Below are positions 1 to 5,658 of a DNA stretch of 5,658 nt, one piece after another; position 1 is the stretch's first letter, and every line of letters begins with the position of its first letter. The stretch spans positions 1-5,658 of the forward strand of contig CAJVWY010000084.1 of the NCBI GenBank assembly GCA_913009925.1, read 5' to 3'. The DNA comes from an uncultured bacterium. GTDB lineage: Bacteria > Actinomycetota > Thermoleophilia > BMS3ABIN01. The notes under the pieces were generated by a model. That model saw nothing but the letters and a program-made list of their open reading frames with translations, was not told the DNA's origin and searched no databases. Position numbers and translations under genes: made by a program.

Positions 1-465
1 ACCGAAGCGGGGACCAGATGGGCCGGGGGCATCAAGAGCGCCGTGGGTATCGGCGCGCTGCTGGCGCAGGGAGTGGGGGACACCATCCGCGTCTCGCTCA
101 CCGGTGACCCGGTGGAGGAAGTGCGGGCAGCCTACGAGATACTGCAGTCCCTGGGGCTACGGGAACGCGGCCCCAGCCTGATATCCTGTCCCACCTGCGG
201 CCGTACCGAGATCGACATCGAAGCGCTGGCCCTGGAGGTAGAACGCCGGCTTGAAGGCCGCCGGTCCAGTTTCCAGGTGGCGATCATGGGCTGCGTGGTC
301 AACGGCCCCGGCGAGGCCCGGCGCGCCGATTACGGTATCGCCGGCGGCAAAGGCGAAGGTCTCATCTTCGCCCACGGTGAGCCGCTCAGGAAGGTGCCGG
401 CCGACAAGCTGGTGGACGCGCTGTTCGAGGAGATCGAGAAAAACAACAAGGAGGCGGCGACGTGA
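1..465 (+). CDS. ispG: 4-hydroxy-3-methylbut-2-enyl diphosphate synthase (IspG/GcpE), C-terminal part, 5' truncated
   Basis: IspG converts methylerythritol cyclodiphosphate to HMBPP, the penultimate step of the MEP isoprenoid pathway, in the cytoplasm with a [4Fe-4S] cluster. The frame is open from base 1, so the visible part is 154 residues of a protein usually around 350 or more. The N-terminal TIM-barrel lies off the contig, and what remains is the end of the barrel plus the iron-sulfur domain. Visible signatures are TEAGT near the start, IRVSLTGDPVEEV, SCPTCGRTEID and GCVVNGPGEA, then GIAGGKGEG. The three cluster cysteines are C63 and C66 (CPTC) and C98 (GCVVNGPGE); E105 matches the glutamate that serves as fourth ligand in the family. 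The stop codon lies inside the start of proS (overlap GTGA), so the two genes are probably co-transcribed and translationally coupled. All key residues of this half are present. The identification is secure; only the start is missing. Confidence 0.97.
   Translation, partial: TEAGTRWAGGIKSAVGIGALLAQGVGDTIRVSLTGDPVEEVRAAYEILQSLGLRERGPSLISCPTCGRTEIDIEALALEVERRLEGRRSSFQVAIMGCVVNGPGEARRADYGIAGGKGEGLIFAHGEPLRKVPADKLVDALFEEIEKNNKEAAT
448..454 (+). promoter_or_regulatory. Ribosome binding site for proS
   Basis: A full AAGGAGG lies inside the end of ispG, 7 bases before a GTG at 462. This perfect Shine-Dalgarno sequence fixes GTG 462 as the proS start. The resulting N-terminus (MRASRLFFPT) is also the expected one for bacterial prolyl-tRNA synthetases. 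Confidence 0.88.
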
Positions 466-2147
466 GGGCTTCGAGACTGTTCTTTCCCACGCTCAAGGAG
501 GATCCGGCCGAGGCGGAGGCGATAAGCCACAAGCTCTCGGTCAGGGCCGGCCTGGTCCGTCAGCTGGCTGCCGGCCTCTACATCTACCTGCCCCTGGGCC
601 TGAGAGTGCTGAATCGGATAAACACCATCATCCGCGAGGAGATGAACGCTATCGGCGCCCAGGAGATATCGATGCCCATAATGCATCCGGCGGAGATCTG
701 GCAGCAGACCGGACGTTATGAACGGATAGGCGCGGAGATGTTCCGTCTCAAGGACCGGGGGGGGAGGGATATGGTCCTGGGCATGACTCACGAGGAGATA
801 GTCACCTGGCTGGCTTCGCGCGAACTGCGCTCCTATCGGGATCTTCCCCAGGTCTGGTATCAGATACAGACCAAGCTCCGCGACGAAGCGCGACCCAAGA
901 GCGGCATACTGAGGACCCGCGAATTCATCATGAAGGACTCCTACAGCTTCGACGTCGACCAGGAGGCCCTGGAGAAGAGCTACCAGCTCCATGTAGAGGC
1001 CTACAACCGCATCTTCACCCGCGCCGGCATCCGGTTTTACATGGTGGAGAGCGATCCCGGCATGATGGGCGGCGCGGCCGCCCACGAATACATGGCTCCC
1101 AGCCCGGCCGGAGAGGACGAGGTGGCCCTGTGCAACTGCGGCTATGCCGCCAACCTGGAACTGGCCCGTTCCCAACCCGATTTCCCCGAGTATCCCCGGC
1201 CTGGCAGGGAGGAAGTGGCGACCCCGGAAGCGCGGACCATCGAACAGGTCAGCAGCTTCCTGGGCATCGACCCGGCGCTGCTGATCAAGTCTCTGCTGGT
1301 GATGGCCGGCGATGAGCCCGTGCTGGTGATGGTCCGCGGCGACCAGCAACTGCAGGAGACCAAGCTGGCCCACCAGGTGGGGGATTTCCGCCCGGCCGAC
1401 GAGGAGGAGATCAGGAAATACACGGGAGCCGGCGCCGGCTTCATCGGACCCCTGGGCCTGGAGATAAGGAAAACCGCTGACCAGTCGCTGGAAGGAGGGG
1501 TCTTCACCGCCGGCGCCAACCGCGACGGGTATCATATCAAGGGTGTGGTCCCGGGCCAGGACTTCCAGACTGAATACCATGATCTGCGACGGGTGAAAGA
1601 CGGCGAGACGTGCGTCCACTGCGGCGCCCCTCTTCGGACAGAACGGGTCATCGAGGTGGGCAACATCTTCAAGCTGGGCACCAAGTACAGCGAACCACTG
1701 GGGGCGACTTACCTGGACCGTAACGGCAGGGAGCAGCCGATCATCATGGGTAGCTACGGCATCGGGCCGGCCCGCGTCGCCGCCGCCGCCATCGAACAGT
1801 CGGCCGATGAGAAAGGCATCGTCTGGCCGGTTTCCATAGCGCCTTTCCAGGTGCACCTGGTGCTGGTGCAGCCGTCCGACAGCCAGCAGGCGGCCATGGC
1901 GGAGAAGCTCAACGCGGATATGATGGCCGCCGGCCTGGAGGTTCTCTATGACGAGCGGGACATCAGTCCCGGCGCCAAGTTCGCAGACGCCGAACTGCTC
2001 GGCTGTCCCGTAAGAGTCACCATCGGCAAGCGTGCCGCCGCCAGCGGTACGGCGGAGATACAGCTCCGGCGCGGAGGGGAGGAGTGCCAGTTCGAGCTGG
2101 GCGCGGCGGCACAGGAGGTTATCAGGCTTCTGAAGGATCTGGACTGA
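462..2147 (+). CDS. proS: Prolyl-tRNA synthetase, bacterial type with editing domain
   Basis: This cytoplasmic class II aminoacyl-tRNA synthetase charges tRNA-Pro with proline using ATP. It has 561 residues, close to the roughly 570 of the E. coli type. In order: the motif 1 region at about 40-76 (YIYLPLG through MPIMHP), the loop GMTHEE at 107-112, motif 2 at about 139-163 (LRDEARPKSGILRTREF), an inserted YbaK-like editing domain at about 225-395, motif 3 at 430-446 (GSYGIGPAR, with R438), and the anticodon-binding domain from about 460 to the end. K276 in LIKSLLV is in the place of the editing-domain lysine linked to Ala-tRNA-Pro hydrolysis. C224/C226 and C384/C387 bracket the insertion and could form a small metal site (inference). 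The gene starts with GTG, overlaps the ispG stop by 4 bases and is probably expressed with it. It ends 23 bases from the converging gatD, with no recognisable terminator between them. Confidence 0.97.
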   Translation: MRASRLFFPTLKEDPAEAEAISHKLSVRAGLVRQLAAGLYIYLPLGLRVLNRINTIIREEMNAIGAQEISMPIMHPAEIWQQTGRYERIGAEMFRLKDRGGRDMVLGMTHEEIVTWLASRELRSYRDLPQVWYQIQTKLRDEARPKSGILRTREFIMKDSYSFDVDQEALEKSYQLHVEAYNRIFTRAGIRFYMVESDPGMMGGAAAHEYMAPSPAGEDEVALCNCGYAANLELARSQPDFPEYPRPGREEVATPEARTIEQVSSFLGIDPALLIKSLLVMAGDEPVLVMVRGDQQLQETKLAHQVGDFRPADEEEIRKYTGAGAGFIGPLGLEIRKTADQSLEGGVFTAGANRDGYHIKGVVPGQDFQTEYHDLRRVKDGETCVHCGAPLRTERVIEVGNIFKLGTKYSEPLGATYLDRNGREQPIIMGSYGIGPARVAAAAIEQSADEKGIVWPVSIAPFQVHLVLVQPSDSQQAAMAEKLNADMMAAGLEVLYDERDISPGAKFADAELLGCPVRVTIGKRAAASGTAEIQLRRGGEECQFELGAAAQEVIRLLKDLD

Positions 2148-2170
2148 GCCGGTGCCTCCTGGATGCCCCG

Positions 2171-2905
2171 TTACCCGCCCAGCCTGAGAGCTGCCTGGCG
2201 CGCCGCCTCCTCCAGCGAATCGTCCAGCGGCGCCAGTTCCACCCCTTCGCCGTAACGGTGCTCCAGGGCCAGGCGCAACAGGTGATCGGTGAAAGCGGTG
2301 TTCTTGGGGAGCAGGGGGCCGTGCAGGTAGGTGCCGATGGCGTTCCTGTAGACGATGCCCTCGCCGCCGTCCTGGTCATTATTGCCATGTCCGTTTATCA
2401 CCCGCCCCAGCGGCTCCTGCCCTTCATCCAGCCATGTACGTCCCGCATGGTTTTCGAATCCTGCCAGCTTGAGAGGACTGCCGGTAACCGTAGTCTCTAT
2501 GACGACATTGCCTATGCACCGGTCACGGCCGGCTATGGTATGAGCCTGAAACAGGCCCACACCCTCCATGGTCCCGCCGTCCGCCGCCCGGTAGTATTCG
2601 CCCAGTAACTGGTAGCCCCCGCAGATGGAGAGCAGCACCGCTCCACTCTCCACGGCCTCTTCCAGGCCCGCCCCCTTCTGCTGAAGGTCACCGCAGACCA
2701 GGTTCTGCTCCCGGTCCTGCCCGCCGCTCAGGTAAAAGAAGTCATAATCCATCCAGGCGGGCTCCTCGCCCAAGGTAAACCCGTCCAGTACTACACCGAT
2801 ACCGCGCCACTGGCATCGGCGCCGGAGAGCGATTATGTTGCCCCGGTCGGCGTAGATGTTGAGCAGGTCAGGATATAGATGGGCGATTCTCAGCTTCACT
2901 TCCAT
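2171..2905 (-). CDS. gatD: Lipid II isoglutaminyl synthase, glutaminase subunit GatD
   Basis: GatD is a cytoplasmic class I (triad-type) glutamine amidotransferase. It releases ammonia from glutamine and passes it to MurT, which amidates the alpha-carboxyl of D-glutamate in the lipid II stem peptide. The 244 residues match the family length (S. aureus GatD is about 243). The N-terminus IAHLYPDLLNIYADRGN is characteristic. The nucleophile is C95 in LSICGGYQLLG and the histidine is H195 in GTYLHGP; these correspond to C94 and H189 of S. aureus. YLSGGQDREQ at 58-67 is another conserved stretch. The acid of the triad is expected to come from MurT. The ATG at 2905 overlaps the 3' end of murT by 10 bases, and a GGGAG (2913-2917, minus strand) sits 7 bases upstream, which supports this start and translational coupling to murT. 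The gene converges on proS. Confidence 0.96.
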   Translation of the reverse strand: MEVKLRIAHLYPDLLNIYADRGNIIALRRRCQWRGIGVVLDGFTLGEEPAWMDYDFFYLSGGQDREQNLVCGDLQQKGAGLEEAVESGAVLLSICGGYQLLGEYYRAADGGTMEGVGLFQAHTIAGRDRCIGNVVIETTVTGSPLKLAGFENHAGRTWLDEGQEPLGRVINGHGNNDQDGGEGIVYRNAIGTYLHGPLLPKNTAFTDHLLRLALEHRYGEGVELAPLDDSLEEAARQAALRLGG

Positions 2906-4332
2906 ACCAGGTCTCCCAGTTCCCTGTCTGTACTGAAATGCCGGTGTATCTCCTGTCTGAGCGCCAGCATGGCGGTGTAAGTGGGCAGCACATACAGCGT
3001 CTCTCCCGTTCCGGTCAGCTCCAGAGCCCGCTCCAGGGCGCTCCTCAGGTCGGTCACCGCTTCGATCCTCTCCGGCCCGACCCCGGCGTATTTCAACCTC
3101 ATGGCCATCTCCCAGGCCCGCGTGCCGCTGGTGACTGCCGCGGCTACCGCCGGCGCCAGCACCTCCATGTCAACGTCCCATATCCAGGATATGTCGCGCC
3201 CGTCGGCGGTACGGTCGTTCAGCGGCAGCAGCAATGTCTTGCGGCCTGGTTCGATCATCAAGGTCCTTACCACCTCATTGAATCCCACCGGGTTCTTCAC
3301 CAGCAGGAGCATGACCGCTTTTCCTTCTATGGAAAGCTTCTCCACCCGCCCAAAAGCGGCGGAGAAGTCGGCCAGGCCCTCGCTTACGGTCCGGAGATCC
3401 ATCCCCAGCGCCATACATGCCGCCGCCGCCGCCAAGGCGTTATACACGTTGTAAAGGCCGGGCAGCTTAATTTCCATCTCCATACGGCCCTCGGGGGCCA
3501 CCAGGGTGAATCTGGAGCCCGCCATGCCGCCCAGGCGTACATCACGCGCCTGCACGGTGGGGGAGGGGCGGGCGTTGCCGCATGAGCCGCAATGGTACAT
3601 TCCCAGGTGCCCCACGAACACGGCTTCGTACCGGAGAGCAGCGCCGCACTCACTGCAGTACTTGGAATCCGAAGCGTGCTGCATCTTCCCACCGCCGGCG
3701 CCGGCGTCCTCGATTCCGTAAAAGATGGTCCGCTCCGGTCTTACCGATGCCATACCGGCGACCATGGGGTCGTCGGCGTTAAGCACCGTAATCGTCTCCT
3801 CCGGCAAAGACCTTAGTGCCGCCCTCCAGAGTCCGGCGATATGTTCCAGCTCGCCGTAGCGGTCCAGCTGATCTCGAAAGAGGTTCATGAGCAGCATTAT
3901 CCTGGGAGAACACTGCCAGGCCACCCCGGGCAGCGCCGCTTCGTCTACCTCGAAAAGGCCTATCTCGGACCCGGGCCTGCCGGTCATGGAGACATCTGCG
4001 AGTACGGCAGATGCCACTCCTGCCTTGAGGTTCGCCCCTTCCCGGTTCCTGGATACTTTTAACCCCTTCTTCTTCAATATGGAAGCTATCATGGCGCTGG
4101 TGGTTGTTTTACCGTTGGTGGCGGACACTATCACCGTTCCTTCACGGTATTTTCTGCTTATGCGCCCGATTATGCGTTTGTCAGCAGTTAGCACGACCTT
4201 TCCCGGGAGCGAGGTTCCGCTATGCCCGGCACGTCCGCTCGCGGCTCCTATAAGCCGGGATACGGCCACTTTCACCGCCATTGCCGGTATCGATTCCTGT
4301 ATTTTTCCGGTAAATTCCATATTTTTTATCAT
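2896..4332 (-). CDS. murT: Lipid II isoglutaminyl synthase, Mur-ligase-like subunit MurT
   Basis: MurT is the ATP-dependent subunit of the MurT/GatD complex. It activates the D-glutamate carboxyl of lipid II and uses ammonia from GatD to form D-isoglutamine at the inner face of the membrane. Of 478 residues, the Mur ligase P-loop is ATNGKTTT at 71-78, the central-domain signature NLFRDQLDRYGELE is at 150-163, and a four-cysteine zinc ribbon (C226, C229, C248, C251) is inserted in the middle domain as in known MurT proteins. LPGLYNVYNALAA lies at 290-302. The C-terminal DUF1727 domain has LNDRTADGRDISWIWDVD at 371-388; an aspartate here (D386 or D388) probably completes the GatD catalytic triad. 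The protein is longer than S. aureus MurT (about 437), partly from an N-terminal extension. The start is uncertain: ATG 4332 has no well-spaced ribosome site, whereas ATG 4281 (residue 18) has AGGA 13 bases upstream and resembles the usual family start. Confidence 0.95.
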   Translation of the reverse strand: MIKNMEFTGKIQESIPAMAVKVAVSRLIGAASGRAGHSGTSLPGKVVLTADKRIIGRISRKYREGTVIVSATNGKTTTSAMIASILKKKGLKVSRNREGANLKAGVASAVLADVSMTGRPGSEIGLFEVDEAALPGVAWQCSPRIMLLMNLFRDQLDRYGELEHIAGLWRAALRSLPEETITVLNADDPMVAGMASVRPERTIFYGIEDAGAGGGKMQHASDSKYCSECGAALRYEAVFVGHLGMYHCGSCGNARPSPTVQARDVRLGGMAGSRFTLVAPEGRMEMEIKLPGLYNVYNALAAAAACMALGMDLRTVSEGLADFSAAFGRVEKLSIEGKAVMLLLVKNPVGFNEVVRTLMIEPGRKTLLLPLNDRTADGRDISWIWDVDMEVLAPAVAAAVTSGTRAWEMAMRLKYAGVGPERIEAVTDLRSALERALELTGTGETLYVLPTYTAMLALRQEIHRHFSTDRELGDLVWK

Positions 4333-4337
4333 TGCAC

Positions 4338-4343
4338 AGTATA
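4338..4343 (-). promoter_or_regulatory. Possible -10 box for murT-gatD
   Basis: The minus strand reads TATACT, five of six matches to TATAAT. A transcript starting about seven bases downstream would begin at or next to the ATG at 4332, giving a leaderless mRNA. That would fit the lack of a well-placed ribosome site. No matching -35 is visible at 16-19 bases, so this is a weak call on one hexamer in an AT-rich stretch. Confidence 0.3.
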
Positions 4344-4425
4344 TACACTCTTCCTTTCATATAGTTTCTACGCTTTCGGACGGGTGAACGGAAACGGCCT
4401 GGCCCAAACTCCCCCATCTACGCAC

Positions 4426-4446
4426 GGTAATATATGTTATGTAACC
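4426..4446. promoter_or_regulatory. Imperfect palindrome, candidate operator
   Basis: The 21 bases run from GGTAA to TAACC and pair at 7 of 10 symmetric positions (pattern GGTnAnATA, 3 central bases, TATnTnACC). The site lies about midway between the two divergent start codons, where a shared regulator could bind. I cannot assign it to a known regulator family, and AT-rich DNA gives such symmetry by chance fairly often. Confidence 0.25.
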
Positions 4447-4548
4447 ATAGTATTATTTTCCTTATCTCCACTCCTCCCCGGTTCGCCCTTTAACCCGTTT
4501 TCCACTAAACTCTGCCCTGTCTGTGTCGATACAACGCACTGTGAGTTT

Positions 4549-5571
4549 ATGTTTCCATTGAAACGGACATTGTTCATAACTGTGATTACCGTACTGGCGG
4601 CTGCCAGTCTCCTGGCTTCAGCCACTGCGTATGCCGGTGACCAAACTGCGGCTGACATCGCCTCCGGCATCGCTGACCAGCAGGTAAACATCGAGCAGGC
4701 GCGTTCGGACCTGGCCGTGCTCCAACTGGAGATAGCCGCCAGGGAACAGTACCTGGACCATCGAAGAGACGAGCTGGCTGATGCCAGGATGCAGCTGAGA
4801 GACAGCGAGGATCGGTATAACGCCACCCTTACTCTTTATGAGCAACGGATAGCGGCGATATACAAGCTGGGCAGCAACGAGTTCCTGGAGGTCGCCCTTT
4901 CCAGCGACAGCTTCGCTGATGCCGGCACGCGTATCTCTTACCTGGCGAATATATCTGAGAACGATATAAAACTGGTAAAGAGGGTGAAATACGAAGAAGA
5001 GCAGGTAAGAATGCTCCATGACCGGGTGGATGAGCTGAAACAGGCTCAGGCCGTGGGGCTGGAAACGCTGAAGCAGCAGCAGAGAGACCTGGAGGACCAG
5101 ATACAGACCGGGCAGCAGTCCATAGACCGTCACCTGGAAGAACTGGCCCAGGCGGAGGCGCGCGAGATGGAGGCTGTCGCCGCCAGGTCCTCATCAGCAT
5201 CCGGCGGCTACGCAAGCCTCTACGACAGCCTCACCAGCCCCTCCGTCCTTATCGCCGGAGACGGACCGCCGGCGGGCCTGGAACCCTCAGGGGTCGTGTT
5301 CAGCGGCGTATCCAGCTGGTACGGGCCCGGCTTCCATGGAAACAACACCGCCAACGGTGAGGTTTACGACATGTTCGCCTATACGGCCGCTCACAAGACG
5401 CTGCCCTTCAACACCTGGCTTAAGGTGACCTACAACGGACGCTCCGTATTCGTGAGGATTAACGACCGTGGCCCCTATATAGGCAACCGGTTCCTGGATC
5501 TGTCCGCGGCAGGAGCCAGGGCCATCGGGCTTACGGGTGTGGGTTACGTCACCGCCGAGGTCTACCGGTAA
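4549..5571 (+). CDS. Secreted coiled-coil protein with C-terminal RlpA-type double-psi beta-barrel domain; 3' end uncertain
   Basis: This is a probable cell-wall protein acting outside the membrane; RlpA domains in Pseudomonas cleave glycan strands lacking stem peptides. The 340 residues start with a signal peptide: KR at 5-6, a hydrophobic core at about 8-23 and likely cleavage after ATAYA (residue 29). There is no lipobox and no cysteine, unlike E. coli lipoprotein RlpA. Residues 33-212 form two long charged helices around a loop (KLGSNEFLEVALSSDSFAD, 106-124) resembling the N-terminal coiled coils of PcsB/CwlO-type hydrolases, which are thought to contact FtsEX. After a Ser/Gly/Pro linker, the RlpA domain spans about 248-340: SSWYGPGFHG, TANGE, AHKTLPFNT, RINDRGPY and LDLSAAGARAIG. 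H282 and D306 correspond to the catalytic His and Asp of RlpA. ATG 4549 is the first in-frame start after the intergenic region; a weak GTGA lies 4 bases upstream. The final A of the TAA stop comes from sequencing adapter, so the true stop, and any further domain such as SPOR, is unknown. Confidence 0.85.
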   Translation: MFPLKRTLFITVITVLAAASLLASATAYAGDQTAADIASGIADQQVNIEQARSDLAVLQLEIAAREQYLDHRRDELADARMQLRDSEDRYNATLTLYEQRIAAIYKLGSNEFLEVALSSDSFADAGTRISYLANISENDIKLVKRVKYEEEQVRMLHDRVDELKQAQAVGLETLKQQQRDLEDQIQTGQQSIDRHLEELAQAEAREMEAVAARSSSASGGYASLYDSLTSPSVLIAGDGPPAGLEPSGVVFSGVSSWYGPGFHGNNTANGEVYDMFAYTAAHKTLPFNTWLKVTYNGRSVFVRINDRGPYIGNRFLDLSAAGARAIGLTGVGYVTAEVYR

Positions 5572-5636
5572 GATCGGAAGAGCACACGTCTGAACTCCAG
5601 TCACATTCCTTTATCTCGTATGCCGTCTTCTGCTTG
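5571..5636 (+). other. Illumina TruSeq index adapter (artefact, not genomic)
   Basis: Positions 5571-5604 are the TruSeq read-through sequence beginning AGATCGGAAGAGC. Positions 5605-5612 read ATTCCTTT, which I recognise as TruSeq index 27. Positions 5613-5636, ATCTCGTATG through TCTGCTTG, are the P7 flow-cell end. The order and lengths are exactly those of the commercial adapter, so a read ran through its insert into adapter and was assembled untrimmed. Organism sequence ends at 5570. The A at 5571 is the A-tail/adapter base. Confidence 0.99.
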
Positions 5637-5658
5637 AAAAAAAAAAATCAACATCATC
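5637..5658 (+). other. Poly-A run and unassigned bases beyond the adapter end (artefact)
   Basis: Eleven A bases (5637-5647) follow the end of the P7 adapter, as seen when a read continues past the end of its template. The last 11 bases (tcaacatcatc) match no adapter part I recognise and are most likely low-quality read-end calls. None of this should be treated as genome sequence. Confidence 0.9.

Larger units (their letters stand above)
4333..4548. other. Divergent intergenic region between murT and the RlpA-domain gene
   Basis: These 216 bases are visibly richer in A and T than the flanking genes and must carry the promoters of both diverging units. They contain a TATACT close to the murT start (minus strand), an imperfect 21-base palindrome in the middle, and a pyrimidine-rich plus-strand tract at about 4453-4505. 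A TATTAT at 4451-4456 could be a plus-strand -10 box for the RlpA-domain gene, but no convincing -35 accompanies it. I find no gene, RNA gene or recognisable riboswitch here. Confidence 0.6.

Noticed and set aside
757..764. Run of eight G bases in proS as a possible frameshift site
   Set aside because: The reading frame through it is intact and gives the expected ProRS sequence on both sides, so there is no sign of an indel or programmed shift.
330..1856. Long open frame of about 508 codons on the minus strand across ispG and proS
   Set aside because: It is antisense to two securely identified genes, shows no recognisable domain, and such mirror frames are common in GC-rich coding DNA.
2084..2608. 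Plus-strand open frame across the end of proS and gatD
   Set aside because: It is a shadow of gatD, which has full family motifs on the opposite strand; its translation has no recognisable motif.
4367..4423. Direct repeat TCTACGC at 4367-4373 and 4417-4423
   Set aside because: A 7-base repeat within about 200 bases is expected by chance, and nothing else is shared between the copies.
4375..4424. GGGTGAACGG segment considered as part of a c-di-AMP (ydaO-type) riboswitch, which often precedes wall hydrolase genes
   Set aside because: Only a few bases are similar. The rest of the conserved core and stems is absent, and the segment is far from the start codon.
4522..4533. Near-palindrome TGTGTCGATACA shortly before the RlpA-domain gene start
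   Set aside because: It pairs at five of six positions, but is short, isolated and matches no operator I recognise.
4222..4548. In-frame open stretch upstream of the RlpA-domain gene
   Set aside because: It overlaps the murT 5' end and the intergenic region and encodes no plausible protein. A clear signal peptide begins at 4549.

Overview
The window is the end of a GC-rich bacterial contig, most likely from a monoderm (Gram-positive-type) organism. The MurT/GatD pair, which amidates lipid II, is typical of Firmicutes, Actinobacteria and some Chloroflexi. The secreted peptidoglycan-active protein has a signal peptidase I type leader and no lipobox, and the proline-tRNA ligase is the bacterial type. 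An actinobacterial or high-GC firmicute lineage fits, but no phylogenetic marker was compared, so this is inference.

Layout. Positions 1-465 hold the C-terminal part of ispG (MEP isoprenoid pathway), cut off by the contig start. It overlaps proS (462-2147, prolyl-tRNA synthetase) by 4 bases. Converging on proS from the minus strand is the two-gene unit murT-gatD (4332 down to 2171), whose genes overlap by 10 bases. A 216-base AT-richer divergent intergenic region (4333-4548) follows, with a possible murT -10 box and an imperfect palindrome. From 4549 to about 5570 runs a plus-strand gene for a secreted protein with a long coiled coil and a C-terminal RlpA-type double-psi beta-barrel domain.

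The last 88 bases are not organism DNA. Positions 5571-5636 are an exact Illumina TruSeq index adapter (barcode ATTCCT), followed by a poly-A run and 11 unassigned bases. The adapter supplies the last base of the apparent stop codon of the RlpA-domain gene, so the true 3' end of that gene is unknown. It also creates a chimeric minus-strand reading frame that begins with the adapter-derived peptide TGVQTCALPI.

Functionally, three of the five genes touch the cell envelope. IspG feeds the isoprenoid supply from which undecaprenyl phosphate is made, MurT/GatD amidates the lipid II stem peptide, and the RlpA-domain protein probably acts on peptidoglycan outside the membrane. I see no mobile element, CRISPR array, tRNA or rRNA gene, or convincing novel system. 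The most biologically interesting item is the PcsB/CwlO-like coiled coil joined to an RlpA domain. The most consequential one is the adapter contamination.
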